Below the pieces are notes generated by a model. That model worked only from the letters and a program-made list of their open reading frames with translations. It was not told the DNA's origin and made no database searches. Source: DASXAI01 sp963798445 (GTDB lineage Bacteria > Actinomycetota > Acidimicrobiia > Acidimicrobiales > Ilumatobacteraceae). Taken from it: a stretch of 64,000 nt of DNA. A program made the translations under genes and the position numbers. The stretch covers positions 1,302,001 to 1,366,000 of the forward strand of contig CAWCTH010000003.1 of assembly GCA_963798445.1 (NCBI GenBank), written 5' to 3'. This document shows positions 54,801-63,500 of this stretch, piece after piece; the first letter of the stretch is position 1; each line of letters opens with the position of its first letter.

Positions 54801-56665
54801 TGGCCGGGCTGGACGCCGTCGGGCTCGCGCAGCCCGAAGTCGTAGATCCACGCGTTCGGGCCATCGACCGGCCGCAGCTCGTACGGTCGCTCGTCGAGGA
54901 CCTGCACCCCCAACTGCTCCAGCACCGGGAGCACCGACGACAGCAGGATCGACTGGCGTGAGTACAGCTTGAGGCGCATCTCTCCTGCCGGCCCGCACGC
55001 CTCGCCGTAGCGCTGGTACAGCGAGGTGACGAGGCCGTCGCCGGCCTGATCGAGCGCGGCAATCCGTTCGAGATCGTTGACCGCGGCGGACGCGTCGAAC
55101 GCCTCGCGGTAGGCCGCTGGGAAGGCCTCCACGTGCCGCGCGTACGCCGCGAGACCGGCCTCTTCCCCCTGTGTCGCCACGAGCGCGTCGCGCAAATCGT
55201 CCATCCACCAGCGCGTCACCGACGCCAGCCGCCGCTCGACGTCGCGCGTATCGACATCGGTGGGCGCTCCCTCCCCGACGAAGACCAGCACGTGGAGCCG
55301 GGCCAGCACGCTGCCGGTGATGCTGGAGTCGTACTCGGCCGAGACCCCGCTGTAGCTGGCCAGCAGGATCTCCTCCATGCGCTCCACGATCGTGGTGGAG
55401 TAGCGCTCCCGTGGCACGTAGATGAGGCAGGACACGAAGCGCCCGTAGTCGTCACGGCGGGCGAAGAGCCGCACCTGGCGGCGTTCTTGCAGGTTGAGGA
55501 TGCTGAGCGCGGTGGCCAGCAGCTCGTCCTCGCTGATCTGGAACAGGTCGTCGCGTGGATACGTCTCGAGGATGTTCCACAGCTCCCGGCCGCCGTGGCT
55601 GTCGGGCGCCAGCCCGGCGCGGAGGCGGACCGACGCGACCTTGCGCCCGAGCACCGGGATCTCGGCCGTCGTGGACCGGTACGTGGCGGCCCCCCACAGG
55701 CCTAGGAACCGGCGCTCCCCCAGCACCTGGCCCTCGGGTCCGAAGCGCTTCACACCCACGTAGGCGAAGTAGTCGGGACGGTGCACCGTGGAGCGCGAAT
55801 TGGCCTTGGTCACGACCAGGAGGTGCGGCTCGTGCACCTTGTCGCGGACCTCGGGCGGCAGCTGGTCGAGGCGCTGGGCGCTCGGGGCCCGGTGCTCGTC
55901 GCACAGCAGACCGAGACCAGTGCCGGGTCGCCCCCGCAGCACGTCGTGGCCGTCCTCGACGGCGAGGTCGTACTCCCGGTAGCCCAGGAAGGTGAACTGG
56001 TCGTCGGCCATCCAGCGCAGCAGCTCGGCCGTGTCGTGGGCCTCGCGGGCGGGCACCGGCACGCCCGCGTCCACCTCGTCGACCAGCGCCATGGCCCGCT
56101 CGCGCATGGCCATCCAGTCGTCGACCACGACGCGAACGTCGCCGAGCGACTGCCGGATGGCTGCATCCAGCGCGGCGCGGGCGTCGGGCGAGCCCTGCCG
56201 GTCGACTTCCAAGTGGATCCACGCCTCGCCGGGATGACCTTCGCCCAGCGCAACGAAGCGCCCGGCGGCGCGCGCCACGTCGAGCATGGGGTGCACCACG
56301 ACGTGGATGCCGAGGTGGAGCTCGGCCAGCACCATGGTCACCGAGTCGACGAGGAAGGGCATGTCGTCGGTGACGATGTCGACGGCGGTGTGGTGCGACT
56401 GCCACCCGTCGGCGTCGGCGTCCGGGTTGTAGACCCGCACGACCGACTCGCCCGGTGCCCGCATCGCCCCGGCCCGCCGGTGGGCCATGGCCGCGCCGTA
56501 CAGGTCGCCGGGGTGGTCGCCGTCCAGATCCTCGGCGGCCACCCGTTCGTAGTAGCGCTGGACGAAGCCAACGGCGGCGCCGGCCTCCCCGTCGGGCGAG
56601 CGCTCCGAGGCGAGGGCCACTACCGCGTCGACCACGCTGTGGCCGTCGACCCTGCTCATCGTCAT
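51815..56665 (-). CDS. gdh: NAD-dependent glutamate dehydrogenase, large (GDH-180 type)
   Basis: This 1616-residue enzyme oxidises glutamate to 2-oxoglutarate and ammonia with NAD. ATG 56665 has an AGGAAAC ribosome site; the open frame continues upstream but is not coding-like. Length matches the 1600-residue family. The N-terminal half holds ACT-like regulatory domains (DMPFLVDSVTMVLAELHLGI). The catalytic core lies about residues 700-1200, with ARGGIRWSDRREDFRTEVLG and KAQMVKNAVIVPTGAKGGFV (catalytic Lys). The C-terminal helical region is present. Intact over 4.85 kb, so the assembly is clean here. It is divergent from gnd. Confidence 0.95.
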   Translation of the reverse strand: MTMSRVDGHSVVDAVVALASERSPDGEAGAAVGFVQRYYERVAAEDLDGDHPGDLYGAAMAHRRAGAMRAPGESVVRVYNPDADADGWQSHHTAVDIVTDDMPFLVDSVTMVLAELHLGIHVVVHPMLDVARAAGRFVALGEGHPGEAWIHLEVDRQGSPDARAALDAAIRQSLGDVRVVVDDWMAMRERAMALVDEVDAGVPVPAREAHDTAELLRWMADDQFTFLGYREYDLAVEDGHDVLRGRPGTGLGLLCDEHRAPSAQRLDQLPPEVRDKVHEPHLLVVTKANSRSTVHRPDYFAYVGVKRFGPEGQVLGERRFLGLWGAATYRSTTAEIPVLGRKVASVRLRAGLAPDSHGGRELWNILETYPRDDLFQISEDELLATALSILNLQERRQVRLFARRDDYGRFVSCLIYVPRERYSTTIVERMEEILLASYSGVSAEYDSSITGSVLARLHVLVFVGEGAPTDVDTRDVERRLASVTRWWMDDLRDALVATQGEEAGLAAYARHVEAFPAAYREAFDASAAVNDLERIAALDQAGDGLVTSLYQRYGEACGPAGEMRLKLYSRQSILLSSVLPVLEQLGVQVLDERPYELRPVDGPNAWIYDFGLREPDGVQPGQRVRDEFLATFGAVWRGEIDNDGFNRLVLVGGLTTQRVTVLRAYAKYLRQIGLTFSQSYVEETLAAHPAIANQLVELFATRFDPRLDGNRALESDGIAAEITEALDGVASLDQDRILRAFVGLVQATVRTNFYRPETGGGPAPVLVFKLDPAKVPDLPLPRPRFEIWVYAPHVEGVHLRGGPVARGGIRWSDRREDFRTEVLGLMKAQMVKNAVIVPTGAKGGFVVKRPSAGADPESLRAEVIRCYRDFIGGLLDVTDNIRAGEVVAPPGVVRHDGDDPYLVVAADKGTATFSDIANEIAKRYGFWLGDAFASGGSEGYDHKRMGITARGAWESVRRHFRNIGVDADTATVTVAGIGDMSGDVFGNGMLLSRHLKLVAAFDHRHVFLDPDPDPLVSWQERKRLFDLPRSSWADYDHAKISAGGGVWPRSAKSVPLSDEVRARLGTSAVTATPNELVSIILAAPVDLLWNGGIGTYVKASTETNPDVGDRANDSLRIDAAELRAKVVGEGGNLGLTQRARVEFALLGGFVNTDAIDNSAGVDTSDHEVNSKILLDAAVTSGDLTEHDRNDLLRAVTDDVAELVLEDNRAQNVALAIARVQAAGMLDVHTRYLRALEHDGRLSRQLEALPNGKQLAERQAAGVGLTTPELAVLLSYTKMDQVEEILASGLTEDPYVQPALAGYFPARFGERLGASYVGRLAEHRLRRQIVATVLVNEMVNRTGITFEFRMAEETGAAAADTMRAHLAARDIFDLAGQWDALADLDATVPADVQLELLTDLRKMVERSVLWLLRHRRPPLAIEATVAAFQPGVAAIVDTLPDLISTGFAATIVTATARAVDAGVPAALASRAASWPYLHTAFDIIEVAGARGRTPEDTARVYWGLFDRLDLGWLWERIGLLRRGDRWQSHARAGLRDDLLNEMRELADDALRAGDVFTPVDEVLDRWSAVNERATARVAAVLGEIRAGGVFDLTTLSVALRQLRNLVLASNAGSPAAT

Positions 56666-56831
56666 CGTTTCCTGTCTCCTCCGCAGCGTTGCGAAGTCGA
56701 GGTCATGGTATCGGCCCGCCCCCGATGCTCGCCGTCGAGGTGGCGAAATCGGCCGCGCTACGGTGCGAAATCGGCACATCGACACCTCGCGGTCGCCGTG
56801 CCGCACCATCGCCACGAGACAGGGGTACGAG

Positions 56832-57848
56832 ATGCAGCTCGGCATGATCGGCTTGGGCCGAATGGGCGCCAACATGGTGTTGCGGCTCATGAAGCAGGGC
56901 CACGACTGTGTGGTCTTCGACGTGAGCGCCCAAGCGGTTTCGGCGGTCGCGGGCGAGGGTGCGGCCGGGGCTGCCTCGCTGGAGGAGTTCGTGGCCAAGC
57001 TGTCGGCGCCCCGAGCGGTCTGGCTCATGGTGCCTGCTGCCTTCGTGGACGAGGAGCTCGACGCCCTCACCAAACTGCTCCAGCCTGGCGACATCGTGAT
57101 CGACGGCGGGAACTCCTACTACCACGACGACATCCGCCGGGCGGCCACCCTCAAGGCGTCCAACCTCCACTACGTGGACGTCGGCACGAGCGGCGGCGTG
57201 TGGGGGCTGGAGCGCGGCTACTGCCTGATGATCGGCGGCGAGGACGATGTGGTCGCCCGCCTCGACCCCATCTTCAAGACACTGGCGCCAGGAGTCGGGA
57301 CGATCGAGCGCACCCCGGGCCGCACGGGCGAGCCGTCGGCGGCCGAGCAGGGCTACCTCCACTGCGGCCCGAACGGCGCCGGCCACTTCGTGAAGATGGT
57401 GCACAACGGCATCGAGTACGGGCTGATGGCGGCGTACGCCGAGGGCCTCAACATCCTCCGGCACGCCGACGTCGGGTTGCACCAACGCGAGCAGGACGCC
57501 GAGACCACACCGCTACGCAACCCCGAGCTGTACCAGTACCAGCTCAACCTCACGGACGTGGCCGAGGTGTGGCGACGGGGCAGCGTCATCAGCTCCTGGC
57601 TGCTCGATCTGACGGCGCAGGCCTTCGTGCACGACGGCCGGTTGGACCAGTTCGAAGGGCGGGTGTCGGACTCGGGCGAGGGTCGCTGGACCAGCATCGC
57701 CGCCATCGACGAGGGCGTGCCCGCGAACATCCTCACCCTGGCGCTGTACGAACGGTTCAGCTCCCGCGGCGAAGCCGACTTCGCCGACAAGGTGATGTCG
57801 GCCATGCGCTTCGGCTTCGGGGGACATCTGGAGAAGAAGGATGGCTGA
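56832..57848 (+). CDS. gnd: 6-phosphogluconate dehydrogenase, decarboxylating (short type)
   Basis: This 338-residue enzyme oxidises 6-phosphogluconate to ribulose-5-phosphate and CO2. ATG 56832. The cofactor motif is MIGLGRMGANMVLRLMKQGH. The signature GTSGGVWGLERGYCLMIGG and the active-site Lys/Asn in HFVKMVHNGIEYGLM are present. The short length (about 300-340) is the GndA type, commonly NAD-preferring, rather than the 470-residue NADP enzyme. It opens the gnd-zwf-pgi-rpiA operon and overlaps zwf by 8 bp. Confidence 0.95.
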   Translation: MQLGMIGLGRMGANMVLRLMKQGHDCVVFDVSAQAVSAVAGEGAAGAASLEEFVAKLSAPRAVWLMVPAAFVDEELDALTKLLQPGDIVIDGGNSYYHDDIRRAATLKASNLHYVDVGTSGGVWGLERGYCLMIGGEDDVVARLDPIFKTLAPGVGTIERTPGRTGEPSAAEQGYLHCGPNGAGHFVKMVHNGIEYGLMAAYAEGLNILRHADVGLHQREQDAETTPLRNPELYQYQLNLTDVAEVWRRGSVISSWLLDLTAQAFVHDGRLDQFEGRVSDSGEGRWTSIAAIDEGVPANILTLALYERFSSRGEADFADKVMSAMRFGFGGHLEKKDG

Positions 57849-59237
57849 TCAGTCCGACGCACTGGTCTTCTTCGGCGCTACCGGCGACCTCGCCTACAAG
57901 CAGATCTTCCCGGCACTGGCGTCGCTCGTGGCCAAAGGCAAGCTCGACATCCCCATCATCGGCGTGGCCAAGCAGGGCTGGGACCTCGGGCAGCTCGAGC
58001 AGCGGGCCCACGACAGCCTCGCCGAGCAAGGACCGGTCGACGAGGCGCTCTTTGCCAAGCTCACCGGCCTCCTGCGCTACGTCGACGGCGACTACAACGA
58101 CCCAGCCACGTTCAAGCAGCTCCGCCACGAGCTCGGTACGGCCATGCGGCCGTGCCACTACCTCGCGATCCCGCCGGTGCTGTTCGAGACGGTGGCCCGG
58201 GGCTCTCTCTGGCCGAATGCGACAGGGACGCCCGCATCGTCGTCGAGAAGCCCTTCGGCCACGACTTGGCCAGCGCCGAGGAGCTGAACGCCACCATCCA
58301 CCGGTACTTCCCGGAGGAGCGCGTGTTCCGCATCGACCACTTCTTGGGCAAGGAGCCGGTGCAGAACCTGCTCTACACCCGCTTCGCCAACACCTTCCTC
58401 GAGCCGCTGTGGAACCGCACCTACGTCGACAACGTGCAGATCACGATGGCCGAGACGCTCGACGTGAAGGACCGCGGCAAGTTCTACGACGCCACCGGCT
58501 GCATTCGTGATGTGATCCAGAACCACCTCCTCCAGGTGACGTCGCTGCTCACCATGGAGCCGCCCACGCCGAACGACTCCGACGGTGTGCGCAACGAGCA
58601 GGTCGACGTGCTGAAGGCGATGCGGCCCATCTCGCCGAGCGACGTCGTGCGCGGCCAGTTCGTCGGCTACAAGGACGAACCCGGCGTGGCGCCCGATTCC
58701 ACCGTCGAGACCTTCGCCGCCATGCGACTCTACATCGACAACTGGCGATGGGCGGGCGTGCCCATCTTCATCCGGGCCGGCAAGTGCATGCCCATGACCA
58801 CCACCGAGGTCGTGGTGACCTTGCGGAAGCCGCCGCTCGACATCTTCGACACCTACGACCGCAGCCACGCCGACACCATCCGGTTCCGCCTCAGCCCCGA
58901 CGTTTACATCGCGCTCCAGTCGCGGGCCAAGGTGCCCGGCGAGGCGATGGTGGGCGAGGACATCGAGCTGGTCGCCCGGCACCAGGCGGGCGCCGACGCC
59001 AAGCCCTACGAGCGTCTTCTGCACGACGCCATCAACGGCGAGATGACCCTCTTCGCCCGCCAGGACGAGGTGGAGCAGGCGTGGCGGGTGGTCGACCCCA
59101 TTCTCGACGACGCCACGCCGGCGCACCCCTACGAGCGCGACACCTACGGGCCGGCCGACGCCGACGATCTGGTCACCGACGTGGGCGGGTGGCGCTCGAT
59201 GTCACTGGCCGTGCCCAAGGACGGGGCGAAGGCATGA
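57841..59237 (+). pseudogene. zwf: glucose-6-phosphate dehydrogenase, frameshifted in a G-run
   Basis: This enzyme oxidises glucose-6-phosphate to the lactone with NADP, about 465 residues when one base is restored. ATG 57841 overlaps gnd. The NADP motif FFGATGDLAYKQIFPALASL is in the first frame, and HYLAIPPVLFETVARG leads to the break. At 58199-58202 four G are present where five give ARGLSLAECDRDARIVVEKP. The active-site signature RIDHFLGKEPVQNLLYTRFA is in the second frame. Its central place in a conserved operon and the G-run make a consensus error more likely than a real lesion. Confidence 0.93.
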
Positions 59238-60865
59238 GCGCGCTGCGCGACCGGTCGTCGTGGAAGGCGCTCGAAACCCACTACGCCGCCGTGAAGGACA
59301 CCCACCTCCGCCAGCTCTTCGCCGACGACTCGACGCGAGGCGAGCGCCTCGTCCTGGAAGCCGCCGGCATCCGGCTCGACTACTCGAAGAACCGTGTTAC
59401 CGACGAGACGCTTCGGCTGCTGCTGGCGCTGGCCGAGGACTGCGGGCTGCGCGCCCGGATCGACGCCATGTTCCGCGGCGACCACATCAACGTCACCGAG
59501 GACCGCGCCGTTCTGCACGTAGCCCTGCGCGCCCCGCGCGACGAGCAGATCTTCGTCGACGGCCATGATGTCGTGCCCGACGTCCACGCCGTGCTCGACC
59601 GCATGGCGGCGTTCTCCGAGCGCATCCGCTCGCGCTCGTGGCTGGGTCACACGGGCAAGCCGATCCGCAACATCGTCAACATCGGCATCGGCGGCTCCGA
59701 CCTCGGCCCCGAGATGGCGTATCAGGCCCTCGTGTACTACAGCGACCGTTCGCTCACGTGCCGCTTCGTGTCGAACGTGGACGGCACCGACTTCGTGGAG
59801 AAGACGCGCGACCTTCAACCTGACGAGACGTTGTTCATCATCTCGTCGAAGACGTTCACCACGCTGGAGACCATGACCAACGCCCGCACGGCGCGGGCAT
59901 GGGCGCTGGCCGGCCTGGGCGGCGACGAGTCGGCGGTGGCCAAGCACTTCGTGGCGGTGTCCACCAACGCGAAGGAGGTCGAGGCGTTCGGCATCGACAC
60001 CGACAACATGTTCGGCTTCTGGGACTGGGTCGGTGGCCGGTACTCGTTCGACTCGGCCATCGGCCTGTCGCTCATGATCGCCATCGGCCCGGACCACTTC
60101 GGCGAGATGCTGGCCGGCTTCCACGCCGTCGACGTCCACTTCCGCACGGCGCCGTTCGCGCAGAACCTGCCCGTGCTGCTCGGGCTGATCGGCCTCTGGT
60201 ACGACGACTTCTTCGGGGCCGAGACGGTGGCTGTGCTCCCCTACGACCAGTACCTCGCCCGGTTCTCCGCCTACCTCCAGCAGCTCGACATGGAGAGCGA
60301 CGGCAAGCACGTCACGCTGGCGGGCGACCCCGTCGACTACCAGACCGGCCCGATCGTGTGGGGCCAACCAGGCACCAACGGCCAGCACGCCTTCTACCAA
60401 CTGATCCATCAGGGCACGAAGCTCATCCCTTGCGACTTCATCGCCTTCGGCCGCTCGTTGAACCCCCTCGGCGATCACCAGGACCTGCTGCTGGCCAACG
60501 TGTTCGCCCAGACGGAGGCGCTCGCGTTCGGCAAGACGGCGGCCGAGGTGCGGGCCGACGGCGTCCCCGAGGCACAGGTGCCGCACCGCACCTTCGAGGG
60601 CAACCGGCCCACGAACACGATGCTGCTCGACGTGCTGACGCCCTACGCGCTGGGCACGCTGGTGGCGATCTACGAGCACAAGGTGTTCACCCAGGGCACC
60701 ATCTGGCACATCAACAGCTTCGATCAGTGGGGCGTGGAGCTGGGCAAGGTGCTGGCGCAGCGGATCATCCCGGAGCTGCAATCGCCCGACGAGCCCGAGC
60801 TGCACCACGACAGCTCCACCAACGCCCTCATCCGGTGGTACCGCTCGAAGCGGCGGCGCCCGTGA
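59234..60865 (+). CDS. pgi: glucose-6-phosphate isomerase
   Basis: This 543-residue enzyme interconverts glucose-6-phosphate and fructose-6-phosphate. ATG 59234 overlaps the zwf stop (ATGA). The sugar-phosphate motifs are NIGIGGSDLGPEM, ISSKTFTTLETMTNA and the signature VGGRYSFDSAIGLSL (W or L more usual at one position). The active site is GQPGTNGQHAFYQLIHQGTK and the C-terminal signature KVFTQGTIWHINSFDQWGVE. It continues the operon and overlaps rpiA by GTGA. Confidence 0.97.
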   Translation: MSALRDRSSWKALETHYAAVKDTHLRQLFADDSTRGERLVLEAAGIRLDYSKNRVTDETLRLLLALAEDCGLRARIDAMFRGDHINVTEDRAVLHVALRAPRDEQIFVDGHDVVPDVHAVLDRMAAFSERIRSRSWLGHTGKPIRNIVNIGIGGSDLGPEMAYQALVYYSDRSLTCRFVSNVDGTDFVEKTRDLQPDETLFIISSKTFTTLETMTNARTARAWALAGLGGDESAVAKHFVAVSTNAKEVEAFGIDTDNMFGFWDWVGGRYSFDSAIGLSLMIAIGPDHFGEMLAGFHAVDVHFRTAPFAQNLPVLLGLIGLWYDDFFGAETVAVLPYDQYLARFSAYLQQLDMESDGKHVTLAGDPVDYQTGPIVWGQPGTNGQHAFYQLIHQGTKLIPCDFIAFGRSLNPLGDHQDLLLANVFAQTEALAFGKTAAEVRADGVPEAQVPHRTFEGNRPTNTMLLDVLTPYALGTLVAIYEHKVFTQGTIWHINSFDQWGVELGKVLAQRIIPELQSPDEPELHHDSSTNALIRWYRSKRRRP

Positions 60866-63426
60866 GCGACGCCGCCGAGGCGGCCGCGACCCGAGCCAAG
60901 CGGGTCGCCGGCGAGCACGCCGCCACGTGGGTGCAGTCCGGCATGGTGGTCGGCCTCGGTACCGGCTCCACCGCCGTGTGGGCCGTGCGCTCCGTCGGCC
61001 GGCGGCTGGCCGCCGGCGAGCTGCGCGACATCGTGGCCGTGCCCACGTCGTTGCGCACCGCCGAGGACGCCCGCGCCCTCGGCATCCCGGTGCTCCACGA
61101 CGACGTGCCGTGGGAGATCGACCTCACCATCGACGGCGCCGACGAGGTCGACCCGGAGCTGGACCTGGTGAAGGGCGGCGGCGGGGCGCTGCTGCGGGAG
61201 AAGTTGGTGGCCCAGGCCACGCGGCGCGAGGTCATCGTGGTCGACGACTCGAAACCGTCGCCCGTCCTGGGCACCCGCTTCGCCCTCCCCCTCGAGGTCG
61301 TCGCCTTCGGCCTGGCCACGACGCGGCAATGGCTCAACGGCCTCAGCGCGTCGGCGACCCTGCGCATGAGCGATGAGGGCAAGCCCTTCCGCACCGACTC
61401 CGGCAACCTCATCGTGGATGCCGGCTTCGGACCCATCGCCGATCCGTCGACCATCGCCAGCCTGCTGGCCGACCACGCCGGCATCGTGGAGCACGGGCTG
61501 TTCATCGGGCTGGTGTCGACGCTGGTCGTGGGGCACGCCGACGGCACCGTCGATGTCGGCAGCGGCAAGACTGGCCGGACCCAGCGCGGCGCAGCACGCG
61601 CCGAGCGGCCGAGTCGTCGAGCTCGCGTCGTAGGGTGCAGCGGCGTGCGCAGCGTGGCGGGTCGGGTGGCGTTGCTCGCCGTGGTGTGGACGGCGGTGCT
61701 GCTGGTGACCCGAGTAGCGGGGGCGCCGGCCGAGCACTGCCCGCCGGCGGATGTGGCCACGCTCCGCCACGGCATCGACGAGGACCTCGACTGGTTCACC
61801 CGCAACCAGCGACCTGATGGCTCGTGGTTGTTCCGGTACGACGCCGCCGCCGGTCGCGACCTCGGCGGCTACGACGTCGTGCACCACGCCGGGGCCATCA
61901 GCGCGCTCTGGCAGGCGGCCGGCGCCGGCTTCGACGCTGCCCGCGGTCCCGCGGCCGCCGGCACGATCTTCGGCAACCAGCACCTCCACGATGAAGACGA
62001 CTGGTCCGCCATCTACAACGGCACCGGGCCACTGGAGACCGGCGCGTCGGCGCTGTACCTCGCCGGGCTCGGCCTGCGCCGCGGGGTCACCGGCGACCAC
62101 GATCTCGACGACGAGATGCACCGGCTGGCCCGCTTCCTGCTGGCCCAGACCGAGGCGCCGGGCTCGGTGCTGGCCTACCGCGAGCCCGGCGGCGCGCCGT
62201 TCGCGGGCGTCTACTCGCCGTTCGCCACCGGCCAGGTCTTCTGGGCGCTGGCGTTGATGCACCAGCAGTTCCCGGGCGAGGCCTGGGACGAGCCGGCGCT
62301 GCGGATCGGCACCTACCTGGCGTCGCAACGCGACGATCGGGAAGACCACATGCCCGACGTCTCCGACCATTGGGCCGCCTACGGGTTGTCGACCGTGGTG
62401 GCGTGGCCCGGCGCCGATCCGTCCCACCCGCTGCCCGACGCGCTGGTGCCGCTCATGGAGCGCCAGGCGGGCGTGCTCGGGCTCCAGATCCGCTGGGAGA
62501 GCCAGCGCTCCGACGGCTGGCTCAACACGGTGCTGCGCGGCGGTCACGCCATCCCGGCGGGCCTGGGCAGCCTGGGCGAGGGCATCGCCGGGCTGTGGCG
62601 CGTGGCCGAGGCCGATCCCCGCCTCACGTCCATGGCCGGCGCCCTCGGTGACCGGGCGACGTGCGCCGCCGGCATGGTGGCGTCACGCCAGGTGACGGCG
62701 TCACAGGCCGCCGCCTACCCCGAGCCGGGCCGGGTGCAGGGCGCCTGGTTCCACGGCGGGCTCACCCGCATGGACGACGAGCAGCACACGCTGTCGGCCA
62801 TGGTGCGGTCGCTGCCGATAGCGGAGGAGACCCGCCCCGGCCGCGCCGGCGCCACCAGTGACCTGCCCGCGCTGGTGGGGGTCTTGGCCCTCCTGGCCCT
62901 GGCCAACCCGGCGCGCACGGCGCTGGGCTTCCCCGCGGCGGGCCGAAGCCGCCGCCAGCGCCTGGCGGTGGCCGCGATCGGCAGCGGCATCGCCGCCGGG
63001 GCGCTGATCGTGCTGGCCGCCGTCGCCCAGCCGCTGCTCGACGCGCTGCACATCAGCGCGCCGACGGTGCGCATCGCGGTGGCGCTCGTGATCGTGGTCA
63101 CGGCCATCATCGACCTGTTCGGGCGGGTCCCGTCGCCGGAGCCGGGGCTGCCGGGTCTCGGCGCCGCGCTCGTGCCGGTGCTCGTCCCCCTGGTGCTGCG
63201 GCCGGGGCTGGCCTTGCTGGCGCTCAGCGTCGCTGCCGATCACGGGGTGGCGCCGGTCGGGGTCGGGGCGGTGCTGGTGGTGGCGGGCACGCTCGGCGCC
63301 GGCGCGGTGGCGCCCGTTGGTGACGGGCCCCGCCGGGTCGTGGTCCGGTGGGTGATGGCGGTGCTGGCGGTAGCGGCCATCGCCGCCGCCATCGCCCTCG
63401 CCGTCGACGGCGTCTTCGACGTCTGA
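60862..63426 (+). CDS. rpiA: ribose-5-phosphate isomerase A fused in frame to a toroid/membrane protein
   Basis: GTG 60862 overlaps the pgi stop (GTGA). Residues 1-233 are a complete RpiA: VVGLGTGSTAVWAVRSVG (phosphate loop), DLTIDGADEVDPELDLVKGG, GGALLREKLVAQA and the C-terminal VEHGLFIGLVSTLVVGHADG. It converts ribose-5-phosphate to ribulose-5-phosphate. There is no stop after this: the same frame runs through a basic linker into the second protein, giving 854 residues in all. RpiA proteins normally end here, so either a fusion or a lost stop is possible. A frame change near 61560 would end RpiA at 61633, just before GTG 61645. Confidence 0.88.
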   Translation: MSDAAEAAATRAKRVAGEHAATWVQSGMVVGLGTGSTAVWAVRSVGRRLAAGELRDIVAVPTSLRTAEDARALGIPVLHDDVPWEIDLTIDGADEVDPELDLVKGGGGALLREKLVAQATRREVIVVDDSKPSPVLGTRFALPLEVVAFGLATTRQWLNGLSASATLRMSDEGKPFRTDSGNLIVDAGFGPIADPSTIASLLADHAGIVEHGLFIGLVSTLVVGHADGTVDVGSGKTGRTQRGAARAERPSRRARVVGCSGVRSVAGRVALLAVVWTAVLLVTRVAGAPAEHCPPADVATLRHGIDEDLDWFTRNQRPDGSWLFRYDAAAGRDLGGYDVVHHAGAISALWQAAGAGFDAARGPAAAGTIFGNQHLHDEDDWSAIYNGTGPLETGASALYLAGLGLRRGVTGDHDLDDEMHRLARFLLAQTEAPGSVLAYREPGGAPFAGVYSPFATGQVFWALALMHQQFPGEAWDEPALRIGTYLASQRDDREDHMPDVSDHWAAYGLSTVVAWPGADPSHPLPDALVPLMERQAGVLGLQIRWESQRSDGWLNTVLRGGHAIPAGLGSLGEGIAGLWRVAEADPRLTSMAGALGDRATCAAGMVASRQVTASQAAAYPEPGRVQGAWFHGGLTRMDDEQHTLSAMVRSLPIAEETRPGRAGATSDLPALVGVLALLALANPARTALGFPAAGRSRRQRLAVAAIGSGIAAGALIVLAAVAQPLLDALHISAPTVRIAVALVIVVTAIIDLFGRVPSPEPGLPGLGAALVPVLVPLVLRPGLALLALSVAADHGVAPVGVGAVLVVAGTLGAGAVAPVGDGPRRVVVRWVMAVLAVAAIAAAIALAVDGVFDV
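61645..63426 (+). other. second domain block: secreted alpha/alpha-toroid plus membrane domain (possible separate gene from GTG 61645)
   Basis: If translated alone from GTG 61645 this is 593 residues. It starts with a signal-like or anchor helix (RVALLAVVWTAVLLVTRVAG), then an extracytoplasmic region of about 400 residues with toroid-like repeats (WFTRNQRPDGSWLFRYDAAA, LETGASALYLAGLGLRRGV). These resemble terpenoid-cyclase/prenyltransferase or glycosidase-like alpha/alpha barrels. The last 190 residues are six or so hydrophobic helices. The final function is unknown. In-frame fusion to rpiA is noted in that entry. Confidence 0.6.
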
Positions 63427-63445
63427 CCGCGGTCGCTTCTGGCCG

Positions 63446-63492
63446 AACTGATTCGCTTTTTGCACCGCCGACGTGCAAAAAGCGAATCAGTT
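63446..63492. terminator. 19-20-bp inverted-repeat hairpin, bidirectional terminator candidate
   Basis: Perfect 19-bp arms, AACTGATTCGCTTTTTGCA and its complement, surround a 9-base centre; one further C-G pair can form. Each strand carries a T5 run in the stem. It lies between convergent genes, rpiA-fusion and the B12-domain gene, so it can end both transcripts. Confidence 0.7.
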
Positions 63493-63500
63493 GGCTGGGG

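Noticed and set aside
55781..58510. 909-codon plus-strand frame
   Set aside because: It runs across the gdh complement, gnd and zwf in a wrong frame.
59144..60808. 554-codon open frame on the minus strand
   Set aside because: Antisense to pgi, with an Arg/Gly/His/Val composition typical of a complementary-strand artefact.
63427..63500. cobalamin riboswitch near the B12-domain gene
   Set aside because: The only structure seen is a simple hairpin between 3' ends; no B12-box-like pattern was found.
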